From the NCBI RefSeq assembly GCF_007752345.1, contig NZ_CP036299.1:2123001-2187000 (forward strand): a DNA stretch of 64,000 bases, read 5' to 3'. Each line of letters opens with the position of its first letter. Positions within the stretch are counted from its first letter, which is position 1. Source of the DNA: Planctopirus ephydatiae. Its GTDB lineage: Bacteria > Planctomycetota > Planctomycetia > Planctomycetales > Planctomycetaceae. The notes under the pieces are model-generated. The model was not told the DNA's origin, searched no databases, and saw nothing but the letters and a program-made list of their open reading frames with translations. This document shows positions 37,298 to 45,251 of the stretch, in pieces. The translations under genes and the position numbers were made by a program.

Positions 37298-39235
37298 TTA
37301 CTTCGTCGTTTCACGGTAATACCATTTGCCATCGACCAGCCCCCAGACTTCGATGCTAGGCGGCTGCGTCTTGCCGTTCAATTTGACTTCGATCGTCACG
37401 CGTGCTGACCGACCGTCGTCGCTGACGGCGATCGACTTGATGGTCCGATCTTCCGCCTTCACCTTCGCGAACTTGATCAGCCCGCTGACCGACTTGAAAA
37501 ACTTCTCGGCGACATCTTTTCCCTTCGCTGCCACAACGGCGGGGTCGGAAAGCTCGACGCACTTTGCGATGTCGCCAGTTCGCAAAGCCTCGAACAGCAC
37601 GCTCACTCGTTCGCGCAGGGCTTTCTCATACTCGGCGGACAGCTTTGGAGCGGAGCCTGTCGGCGTTGGCTTTGATGAATCACTTGCCGTCACGGCGCTA
37701 GAGCCATTCGACCAAGTCGCGTTCATCGCCTCGAAGAGCAGGTCGAAACGCGCCTTGTGGAGGTCGCGCGTTGCCGTGATGCCGTCTTGGCCATAGACCA
37801 GCGTCATCGGTTCTTTCGATGAATAGCCGGGCCACGCGGGAAGGCCGGAGCCGTTGGGGTCGCCGGTCTTGGCGAATTGAATCCAGTGGCCCTGCATCGC
37901 GCGGCTCATCTCGCGATCAGCGGTGCCCGGGAGGATCAGGTTGTCGAATACAAACCCCACTTCGCTGCCGTGCCCCGCACCACGCGAGTTCTTTACGCGA
38001 CCACGCACATAGTCGAAGTAGTAAGTCCACGCGGGTGTGCTCGTCGGCTCCATCGACCCCACCAGATGTAGCGTGCTCGCGCGGAAGAAGACGTCGCCGT
38101 AGAGATCGGCCCACAATGCGGAGTCGTTCGGTTTGCGACCGTAAAGCGGAGCGAGCTTGTCGAGCCGCTTCTCGACTTCAGCCTTGGGCGGTTGATCGGT
38201 CCACGGTAATACGAGCGACAGGTTGCCTTCGAAGCTGTTGCAGCCGCCAATGAACGGGACGCGATTCTGCCGGCCTTGCTCAAAGATGATCTGCGGGTCG
38301 TCTAGCAGGCTGACTCCATCGACGACAATCTCAAAGCCGCCGCCGTCCTCTTCAGTGCCACCTTTCGCGACGGTACTCCACGGCAATGCTCGCAGCGCCG
38401 CCGCGACATCGGCCTTGTCAGACACTCCCTGAGACTTTGCGTAGCGCTCGCCGAGCACAGTCAGTGGCTCGCGCCCGCGATGTTCGTCCCGCAAGCGCCG
38501 ATACGGTCCGTACCCGCCGATGCCGCTCTGCGCGATCGCGCGTTGAAACAGACCTTTCGCGAGCGGCGACGTCATCAACAGGTTGACCGACGTTCCGCCC
38601 GCCGAAACACCGAAGATCGTCACGCGATTCGGATCGCCGCCGAACTGAACTATGTTTCTCTGCACCCATTGGAGCGCGGCGACTTGATCCTGCAACCAGA
38701 AATTCGCGGGCGGCTCGCCGTTGGGAAGACTCTTCAAGAGTGCCGGATGAGCGAACGCCCCGAAGCGTCCCAGCCGGTAATTGATCGACACAAAGACAAT
38801 GCCGCGATTGGCGAACGACTCGCCGTTGATCTTGCCGCTCCCCTGAATGAACCCGCCGCCGTGTATCCACACCATGACGGGATAAGGCCGCGCCGACGCG
38901 TCTGCCGGAGCCCACACATTCAGAAACAAACAATCCTCGTCCTGATTGCCCGAGAGTTTTTGCGGTGCATCGTGGCCGTAATTGTGGGCCTTCCGCACGC
39001 CAGCCCACTTCTTGACCGGCTGAGGCGCTCGCCAGCGCAGCTCCCCAATCGGCGGCGCGGCATACGGGATGCCCTTGAAAACGTGCAGCCCGTCGCTGTT
39101 TACCCCTTCGAGTTTGCCACTGTCGATTGTGACCTGTGGAGCGGTCTGGGCCCGCAACGGAGTGACTGCCAGAGGGAACAATGCGACAAACACGGCCGCT
39201 GCAACAATTAGAGTTCGTCGAGTAAGTCGTGTCAT
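37298..39235 (-). CDS. exported type-B carboxylesterase with extra C-terminal domain
   Basis: A 645-residue carboxylesterase/lipase of the type-B alpha/beta hydrolase family. It has a signal peptide (IVAAAVFVALFPLAVTPLRA), the FKGIPYAAPPIGELRW start, the EDCLFLNVWAP motif, the oxyanion VWIHGGGFIQGSG and the Ser elbow VTIFGVSAGGTSV. A Glu lies in GGCNSFEGNL, and the His is in GAGHGSEVGFVF. About 130 residues after the esterase domain (LRERVSVLFEALRTGDIAKC to the end) look like an NTF2/DUF3887-type fold. Base composition is richer in G and C than the neighbours, with many CGC and GCG codons, hinting at different origin. An attC-like hairpin follows 38 bases after the stop. Confidence 0.88.
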   Translation of the reverse strand: MTRLTRRTLIVAAAVFVALFPLAVTPLRAQTAPQVTIDSGKLEGVNSDGLHVFKGIPYAAPPIGELRWRAPQPVKKWAGVRKAHNYGHDAPQKLSGNQDEDCLFLNVWAPADASARPYPVMVWIHGGGFIQGSGKINGESFANRGIVFVSINYRLGRFGAFAHPALLKSLPNGEPPANFWLQDQVAALQWVQRNIVQFGGDPNRVTIFGVSAGGTSVNLLMTSPLAKGLFQRAIAQSGIGGYGPYRRLRDEHRGREPLTVLGERYAKSQGVSDKADVAAALRALPWSTVAKGGTEEDGGGFEIVVDGVSLLDDPQIIFEQGRQNRVPFIGGCNSFEGNLSLVLPWTDQPPKAEVEKRLDKLAPLYGRKPNDSALWADLYGDVFFRASTLHLVGSMEPTSTPAWTYYFDYVRGRVKNSRGAGHGSEVGFVFDNLILPGTADREMSRAMQGHWIQFAKTGDPNGSGLPAWPGYSSKEPMTLVYGQDGITATRDLHKARFDLLFEAMNATWSNGSSAVTASDSSKPTPTGSAPKLSAEYEKALRERVSVLFEALRTGDIAKCVELSDPAVVAAKGKDVAEKFFKSVSGLIKFAKVKAEDRTIKSIAVSDDGRSARVTIEVKLNGKTQPPSIEVWGLVDGKWYYRETTK

Positions 39236-39364
39236 GGCAATTATGGTGAGCCTCTGGACTTCGTGTTGTTTCTCGTTCCCAATGGTTCAAATACCAGCCG
39301 AGTGGCTGCGAAGTTTCACGACGCAATCATTTGCAAGAAGTCGCGGGTTACGGGATCGAGCCAT

Positions 39365-39398
39365 GTAGGGTGGGTTAAGTCTGCGCAACCCACCAGCA
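39365..39398 (+). repeat. repeat D copy
   Basis: GTAGGGTGGGTTAAGTCTGC then GCAACCCACCAGCA, between the esterase start and the end of uvrB. Confidence 0.85.
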
Positions 39399-39425
39399 TT
39401 AAATAAATAAACCAGTCGATAACAC

Positions 39426-41549
39426 CTAACTCCCAAACTTCTTCGGCTTCGGAACTCTCCCGCGCTGGGCGGGCTTTTCTTCTCCGCGGGCGGCGGCACC
39501 TCGACTTTTACGCCGGCCTCGATTCTTCGGCTCCCGATCGCGCTGGGTCGTCAGGTCTTCATCCGCCTGAATCGCCTGGCCCACCTGCTTCTTGAGTTGC
39601 AGAATCCGGTCACGCAACTGAGCAGCCCGTTCAAAATCGAGACTTTCCGCCGCCTTGAGCATCTCCGCTTCAAGCTCTGAAATGTATTCCAGTGTGACGT
39701 ACTCGACCTCGCTCGACTTACCACTGGCCTGCTGCACAATCTTGTTCGCTTCGGCATCTTCTTCAATCCCCCGCCGGATCGATTTGCGGATGGTTTCGGG
39801 CGTGATGCCGTGCTTTTTATTGTAGGCCACCTGGAGTTCACGGCGGCGGTTGGTTTCATCAATCGCCAGCTGCATGCTGTTCGTGACCGAATCCGCATAC
39901 AGATAGACCTCTGCATTAACGTTTCGTGCCGAGCGGCCAATCGTTTGAATGAGACTGGTTTCGCTACGCAGGAACCCTTCTTTATCGGCATCGAGAATCG
40001 CGACCAGCGAAACTTCAGGAATATCCAGACCTTCTCGCAGCAGGTTCACACCCACGAGCGTGTCGTACTTCCCCTCGCGCAGTTCGCGAATAATTTCGAC
40101 ACGCTCGAACGCATCGAGTTCGCTATGCAGCCAGGCGCAGCGTAAACCTTCTTCGCGGAGATAAGCGGTCAGATCTTCGCAGAGTTTCTTGGTGAGGGCG
40201 GTGACCAGCACGCGCTCGTCTTTCTCGGCACGTCCTTTAATCAGCCCCATCAAGTGCTGGACCTGCCCGCGCGAAGGATGAATATGGATGACCGGATCGA
40301 CCAGTCCGGTGGGACGGATCACCTGCTCGACAATCTCACCTTGCGACTGTTCTAATTCCCAGTCGGAAGGGGTGGCCGATACAAAAATGGCCTGCTTACG
40401 GCGAGTCTCCCATTCATCAAATTTGAGAGGCCTGTTATCCAGGGCCATGGGCAAGCGGAAGCCATGTTCGACCAGTGTCGTTTTGCGCGCATGATCGCCA
40501 TTGAACATCGCACGAATCTGCGGAATCGTGACATGCGATTCATCGATAAACGTGAGGAAATCATTGGGGAAGAAGTCAAGCAGCGTATAGGGCGGCTCGC
40601 CCGGCGGCCTGCCAGAGAGGGCTCGGCTATAGTTTTCGATCCCGGGGCAGAAACCAACTTCGCGCAAAAGTTCCAGGTCGTGCCGGGTGCGGGCATTGAG
40701 CCGTTGAGCTTCGAGAAGTTTTCCCTCTTTTTTGAACTTTTCGAGTTGTTCGGCTAACTCCTTTTCGATCTCGGCCACAGCACTGGCGACACGATCTTCC
40801 GGGAGGACATAATGTTTAGCCGGATAAATATAGATCTCTTCTAACGAGCGCACTTCATCACTCGTCACCGGGTGAATGATGGAAAGCTTGTCGATCTCGT
40901 CTCCCCACAGTTCAATGCGATAAGCAAACTCCTCGTAAGCCGGCCAGACATCGATCACATCGCCCCGCACACGAAAGTTGGCCCGTTCGGGTGCATGGTC
41001 ATTCCGGGTGTACTGGATATCGCAAAGTTTGCGGAGCAGTTCGTCTCGATCAATGGATTCCCCCTTACGAAGAGGGATCATCATTTCGAGATAGTCTTTG
41101 GGTGAGCCCAAGCCATAGATACAACTGACAGAAGCGACGACAATCACATCCCGCCGGCTCACCAGTGCACTGGTCGCCAGCAGACGCAGCCTGTCGATTT
41201 CTTCGTTAATCGACGAGTCTTTTTCGATGTAGATATCCCGCTGAGGGATATAAGCCTCCGGCTGATAATAGTCGTAGTAGCTCACAAAGTAGGTGACGGC
41301 ATTATGCGGGAAAAACTCCTTAAACTCGGCATAAAGCTGCGCCGCCAGCGTCTTGTTGTGAGACAATACAAGTGCCGGCCGTTGAAGCTGCTCGATGACA
41401 TTCGCCATGGTGAATGTCTTACCCGAACCAGTGACCCCCAGCAGTGTCTGGTTCTTCCGGTTGTTCTTCAGACCTTTGACGAGCGCTTCAATGGCTTTGG
41501 GTTGATCCCCGGCGGGACGAAAACGGGAATCAATCTGAAACTGGGTCAT
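39426..41549 (-). CDS. uvrB: excinuclease ABC subunit B
   Basis: UvrB is the damage-verifying helicase-like subunit of nucleotide excision repair, working with UvrA and UvrC. The Walker A motif is [10 protein letters not shown] (to residue 45). The beta-hairpin region is [20 protein letters not shown]. The DEAD-like motif is [12 protein letters not shown], and helicase motifs V and VI appear as [20 protein letters not shown] and [11 protein letters not shown]-terminal UVR motif ([20 protein letters not shown]) contacts UvrC, followed by a basic tail of about 40 residues. The 707-residue length is slightly above typical because of that tail. No other uvr gene is in the window. Confidence 0.97.
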   Translation of the reverse strand: MTQFQIDSRFRPAGDQPKAIEALVKGLKNNRKNQTLLGVTGSGKTFTMANVIEQLQRPALVLSHNKTLAAQLYAEFKEFFPHNAVTYFVSYYDYYQPEAYIPQRDIYIEKDSSINEEIDRLRLLATSALVSRRDVIVVASVSCIYGLGSPKDYLEMMIPLRKGESIDRDELLRKLCDIQYTRNDHAPERANFRVRGDVIDVWPAYEEFAYRIELWGDEIDKLSIIHPVTSDEVRSLEEIYIYPAKHYVLPEDRVASAVAEIEKELAEQLEKFKKEGKLLEAQRLNARTRHDLELLREVGFCPGIENYSRALSGRPPGEPPYTLLDFFPNDFLTFIDESHVTIPQIRAMFNGDHARKTTLVEHGFRLPMALDNRPLKFDEWETRRKQAIFVSATPSDWELEQSQGEIVEQVIRPTGLVDPVIHIHPSRGQVQHLMGLIKGRAEKDERVLVTALTKKLCEDLTAYLREEGLRCAWLHSELDAFERVEIIRELREGKYDTLVGVNLLREGLDIPEVSLVAILDADKEGFLRSETSLIQTIGRSARNVNAEVYLYADSVTNSMQLAIDETNRRRELQVAYNKKHGITPETIRKSIRRGIEEDAEANKIVQQASGKSSEVEYVTLEYISELEAEMLKAAESLDFERAAQLRDRILQLKKQVGQAIQADEDLTTQRDREPKNRGRRKSRGAAARGEEKPAQRGRVPKPKKFGS

Positions 41550-41596
41550 AGCTGGTTTTCCCCGACTGAGTGCTCATCTATCAATCGATATTCGAT

Positions 41597-42901
41597 CTAC
41601 TCCAGGCAATAGAGCCACTCCTGCCGACTGCCGCCCGATTCTTCGCCGACGCGTAGAAAGAGTTCTTTCCCGACGACCGCCGGGCTGGCAAAGGTGCTGT
41701 TGCCGAGGGTATTGCGGGCGACTTCTTCGTACTTCTGCGGATTCGGCTTAAAGACGTACATCGTCCCCAGTTCATTCGCCCAGTAGATATAGCCACCGGC
41801 ATAGACCGGCGAGGCACTGACGGGCCCTGTTAAGCGCTGCTTCCACATCTCTTTTCCAGTCTGGGCATTCCAGCAGAACATCACCCCGTTATCTGTGAGT
41901 GCGTAAACGTAGCCATCAATGAGAATCATCGATTGTTCGTAGCATTTCTGATTGTTCTTCCAGAGGACTTTGCCACTCCCATCGGCTTTGACGGCAATCG
42001 TCTCAGCCTTGGGATAACCTCCGCTGGCCACGACAACATCTCCTTCCCAGACCATTGTGCCGCAGGTGGCCATCGTCGTTCCGGGAGTCGACCAGAAAAG
42101 TTTCCCGGTGGTGGGGTTATAAGCCGAGACTTTCTCCTGGCCGCTGATGAGGAGCTGATCTTTCCCCGCGACATGGGCAATCACGGGCGATGAAAAGGTC
42201 AACATGCCGGCGCGTGGTGTTTTCCATAATGGTTTGCCGGTCTGACGATCGAAGGCTGAAATGAAGCTCTCACCTTCCCATTCGGCCGAGACGATCACCG
42301 AATTCTGATAGAGTAGCGGCGAAGGTGCATAGCCATACTCAAATCGCATGGGCTTGAAGCGACCAGCAAACTTCCGCCAGCTCACCTTGCCATCGAGTGT
42401 CAACGCGATCAATTCAACTTGATCGTGATGATAGAAGGAGATGAAAAGCCGCTCTCCATCGCAGGCCATGGTGGGTGAAGCTTCGGTGTTTTTGGGATGA
42501 TTGTTTTCCGGGAAAGCCCCACGATTGACTTCAGTTTCCCAGAGCTTTTTCCCCGTGTTTCGATCAAACGCGATGACAGAGTGAATCTGTGCGGATTCGT
42601 CGGCCGTCGGCAAAAAGACTTTGGATCCCACGACGATAGGGGAACCATGTCCGCGGCCGGGAACCTGTGCTTTCCATTTCACATGATTGGTGGCGCTGAA
42701 CTCGGTGGGAGGTTGAGCATCCGGCTGAGCGTAGCCATTGCGGCTGGGCCCGCGCCACCATGGCCAATCGGTTTTGGGACTCAGGGCAGGAAAGTCGGCG
42801 ATGCCACGATCTTCGGCATCAACAGGTGTCGATGCGAAGAGCCCCAGGCCACAAATTGTCAGTATCCAAAGGTGGGGTACGAAAGCTTTCCACAATTTCA
42901 T
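41597..42901 (-). CDS. exported PQQ-like beta-propeller (outer-membrane assembly BamB-like) protein
   Basis: A 434-residue protein with a signal peptide (MKLWKAFVPHLWILTICGLG, then ASTPVDA). Repeated propeller blades have the PQQ-enzyme-repeat look: DRNTGKKLWETEVNRG, DRQTGKPLWKTPRAGM, NPTTGKLFWSTPG, ADGSGKVLWKNN and NAQTGKEMWKQRLTG. No PQQ-dehydrogenase active-site residues are evident. Such proteins are common in planctomycetes, often with unknown partners. The frame is open to 43069, but ATG 42901 starts the signal peptide. It lies 47 bases upstream of the uvrB start, on the same strand, so co-transcription is possible. Confidence 0.87.
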   Translation of the reverse strand: MKLWKAFVPHLWILTICGLGLFASTPVDAEDRGIADFPALSPKTDWPWWRGPSRNGYAQPDAQPPTEFSATNHVKWKAQVPGRGHGSPIVVGSKVFLPTADESAQIHSVIAFDRNTGKKLWETEVNRGAFPENNHPKNTEASPTMACDGERLFISFYHHDQVELIALTLDGKVSWRKFAGRFKPMRFEYGYAPSPLLYQNSVIVSAEWEGESFISAFDRQTGKPLWKTPRAGMLTFSSPVIAHVAGKDQLLISGQEKVSAYNPTTGKLFWSTPGTTMATCGTMVWEGDVVVASGGYPKAETIAVKADGSGKVLWKNNQKCYEQSMILIDGYVYALTDNGVMFCWNAQTGKEMWKQRLTGPVSASPVYAGGYIYWANELGTMYVFKPNPQKYEEVARNTLGNSTFASPAVVGKELFLRVGEESGGSRQEWLYCLE

Positions 42902-43744
42902 GTTTGTCACCGAAGAACCTTTAAGCAGGGAAATGAGGAATAGTAGGGAAATGAAAAGGCCAGGTTTTCCTGAAGGAGACCAGCAATTTTGGGCGAGCGT
43001 GGATCTCTCGAAATCTAAGGTGACGCAGTGCGCCCGGCAACAGTCAATTTTTCTCGCGGAAAGATTCATCTGCTTCGCGAAGGAAAACGTATTGTCAGCA
43101 AATCAGAGCCAATCTGCCAGAACATACAGCAAAAGCGGACTTTCGCTTGATGGAAATTCAGCGCATGGAACGACTTGTTGTAAGGTTTTCCGCTTAAGCG
43201 GGTAGCCCATAACAAGCATGATCGCGCAGCGGAATTGACCTAAGTGACCAGTGGACAATCTTCGAATCAATGGTCATGCCAGAATTTTTGATAACCAACA
43301 CCCGGTTGATGGCTACTGAGAATGATGAATCGCTGGTCACAATCGCCCTGATGGGAAACATCAAAACCTGATGGGCAACATCAAAAATAGTGCGAATGGG
43401 CCAGATGAACTGAACTTTTCCTGAATCTGCGGGTCTGAGGTAGCACTCGCAGTGTTCAGAATGACGGCTGACGGGAACTTGCCACGGGCGGACAGATTTC
43501 TGCCTGGCTGGCATTTCCGAAAGCCACGAAAGCCCGACAACCAAGAAAGCTCGATATCTCTGAAAAGCTCGACTTTTCCGAGTCATAGAGAAATCTGGGC
43601 CACGTCCGATCTGGGTTGATGCAGCCGACTATCATTCAGGCAGCCAGCTCAGAACATCGATGCATGGAACACGGCTTAACAGATCAAGATTAATACATAC
43701 ATTCGTCGGCCTGCTGCTCGAACAGGTTGGCATAGAAGATAGAA
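42902..43744. other. 843-bp intergenic region, no supported gene
   Basis: It contains a 20-bp direct repeat (43347-43386). Minus-strand open frames (43194-43586 and the extension of the propeller gene) show no protein-like pattern. It should hold promoters for divergent genes at both ends. Confidence 0.45.
43347..43386 (+). repeat. 20-bp direct repeat, 2 copies
   Basis: CCTGATGGGAAACATCAAAA followed by the same unit with one A-to-C change. Each unit holds a small dyad GATG...CATC. Confidence 0.85.
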
Positions 43745-44173
43745 ATGGATTGCCAGATGACCCCTCCTCCCGCATCGCAAATTTCCTCACAACCCGATTG
43801 GCTCAACAACCGAACCGACACCTGGCAGGCCGCCATCAAGCTGGAACAGGTGGCTCGCCGGGAAGTGGTGGACCAGATCCAGCAAGCCAGGACGCGCCGA
43901 GTCCAGCAGACCATCGTGCTGTTTCTGGCCGCTGTCGGATTGATCTCTGCTGTCATCTGGCTCGATGCGAACACTGCCAATAAGACGAACACTGTCGATA
44001 AGACTCAGGCGGCATCGCTCTCCACAGCCGCAAATCAGGCCACAAAGCCAACAGCCAATACTGCGCCATCAGCCAATACAGAGCCACAAGTCACATCGTC
44101 AGTGACAACTGCTGTGGGGATCAGTGCCCATAAGGGATTGTCGATGGATCCTTCCGCTCTGACGGCACAATAG
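43745..44173 (+). CDS. small single-pass membrane protein of unknown function
   Basis: A 142-residue protein with a charged N-terminal helix (WQAAIKLEQVARREVVDQIQ), one transmembrane segment (QQTIVLFLAAVGLISAVIWL, about residues 54-73), and a low-complexity Thr/Ala/Asn tail. No family is recognised. ATG 43757 (MTPPPASQ) is an alternative start, and no clear Shine-Dalgarno is seen. It lies about 470 bases upstream of the sigma factor gene on the same strand. The open frame, the membrane segment and codon use support coding, but not strongly. Confidence 0.6.
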   Translation: MDCQMTPPPASQISSQPDWLNNRTDTWQAAIKLEQVARREVVDQIQQARTRRVQQTIVLFLAAVGLISAVIWLDANTANKTNTVDKTQAASLSTAANQATKPTANTAPSANTEPQVTSSVTTAVGISAHKGLSMDPSALTAQ

Positions 44174-44640
44174 AATTCCATTCGGATCGCCTATTCTCGG
44201 AACATAATGCCCAGGTCGAGGCACGACACCCCAATTGCCTGAAAGATTGTCCACACCGGGTGGCTGGGGTCAAACGTACTCGTTTGCCCCCAGGTCATTA
44301 GACTTCGATTGTACTTGGCGAACTTTCTCAACTGCCATGAAGCATGTTTTCAGATACTCACAATCTCCGAGCACATGGACAGCCATATTCCAGGGATTCA
44401 CAAGCAACATTCAGGCGCATACCGGCTCGATCAAGGATCGCTGGGCCTCTTGTGGCAGGGCATTCAGACCAACAGTCAACAGCATTTGTCGCTTTTGATC
44501 GGCCGTAAATTTCTCTCAAGCTGTCTGCTTTCTCAGAGAGAAGCATCGATTCTTGCCCCGAAAACACATAGAATTTCGAGCACTGGCGGTGGCGACTCGA
44601 TCTGAGTCGAACTTGCCGACATCTCTGAAGGATGGACCGG
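44174..44640. other. 467-bp intergenic region upstream of the sigma/kinase pair
   Basis: It contains a 12-bp hairpin (44265-44292) but no supported gene. It should hold the promoter of the ECF sigma factor gene. Confidence 0.5.
44265..44292. repeat. 12-bp hairpin
   Basis: TGGGGTCAAACG and CGTTTGCCCCCA are inverse complements with one mismatch around the loop TACT. It has no T-run. Confidence 0.7.
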
Positions 44641-45249
44641 GTGCTTCAGAATTCACCGATCACACGAGTCAGCCTGCTTCTCCGCCTGAGGGATACGGCA
44701 GACCACTCGGCATGGCAACAGTTTGCCGAACTGTACGGCCCTGTCATCTATCGCTTTGCTCGCGGACGTGGACTTCAGGATGCTGACGCCGCCGATGTGA
44801 TGCAGGACACGCTCAGGTCAGTTTCTAACGCAATCGGTCGTCTCGACTACGATAGCGCGAAAGGAAGCTTCCGAGGGTGGCTATTTACTATTGCCAGGAA
44901 CAAGATTTTTAACCTGCTCTCTTCGCGGAAAAACAAGCCGCGGGCGGCTGGTGACACGGCAGCCCACGAATTGCTGCAAGCCACCCCTTCCGACGACAAC
45001 AGCCTCGAAGAGTCCTGGGAAGATGAGTATCGCCGCAGGCTGGCTGGCATTGCGATTGAACGCATCAAAGGAGAGTTCCAACCCAACACCTGGGAAGCCT
45101 TCTGGGGGACAGCCGTCAACGGAGAGTCGGCGACGGATGTGGGCGAGCGGTTGGGAATGTCCAGTGGTGCGGTGTATGTAGCCAAGAGCCGCGTGCTTGC
45201 CCGTCTGAAAGAGCAGGTTCAGCGGTTGATCGATGAAGAGGATCAGTAG
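44641..45249 (+). CDS. ECF RNA polymerase sigma factor linked to a Ser/Thr kinase
   Basis: A sigma factor of about 202 residues of the ECF type expanded in planctomycetes. Region 2 reads WQQFAELYGPVIYRFARGRG, DADAADVMQDTLRSVSNAIG and FRGWLFTIARNKIFNLLSSR. Region 4 reads NTWEAFWGTAVNGESATDVG followed by GMSSGAVYVAKSRVLARLKE. GTG 44641 is chosen, because GAAGGA ends 8 bases upstream; an ATG at 44632 abuts that site. The kinase gene begins 2 bases after the stop, so both are in one operon and probably one signalling pathway, as in the ECF-STK groups. Target promoters are unknown. Confidence 0.9.
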   Translation: MLQNSPITRVSLLLRLRDTADHSAWQQFAELYGPVIYRFARGRGLQDADAADVMQDTLRSVSNAIGRLDYDSAKGSFRGWLFTIARNKIFNLLSSRKNKPRAAGDTAAHELLQATPSDDNSLEESWEDEYRRRLAGIAIERIKGEFQPNTWEAFWGTAVNGESATDVGERLGMSSGAVYVAKSRVLARLKEQVQRLIDEEDQ

Positions 45250-45251
45250 TC

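Noticed and set aside
38480-39211. 243-codon plus-strand open frame
   Set aside because: Antisense shadow of the high-GC esterase gene.
43194-43586. 130-codon minus-strand open frame
   Set aside because: No signal, domain or Shine-Dalgarno; crosses the 20-bp direct repeat.
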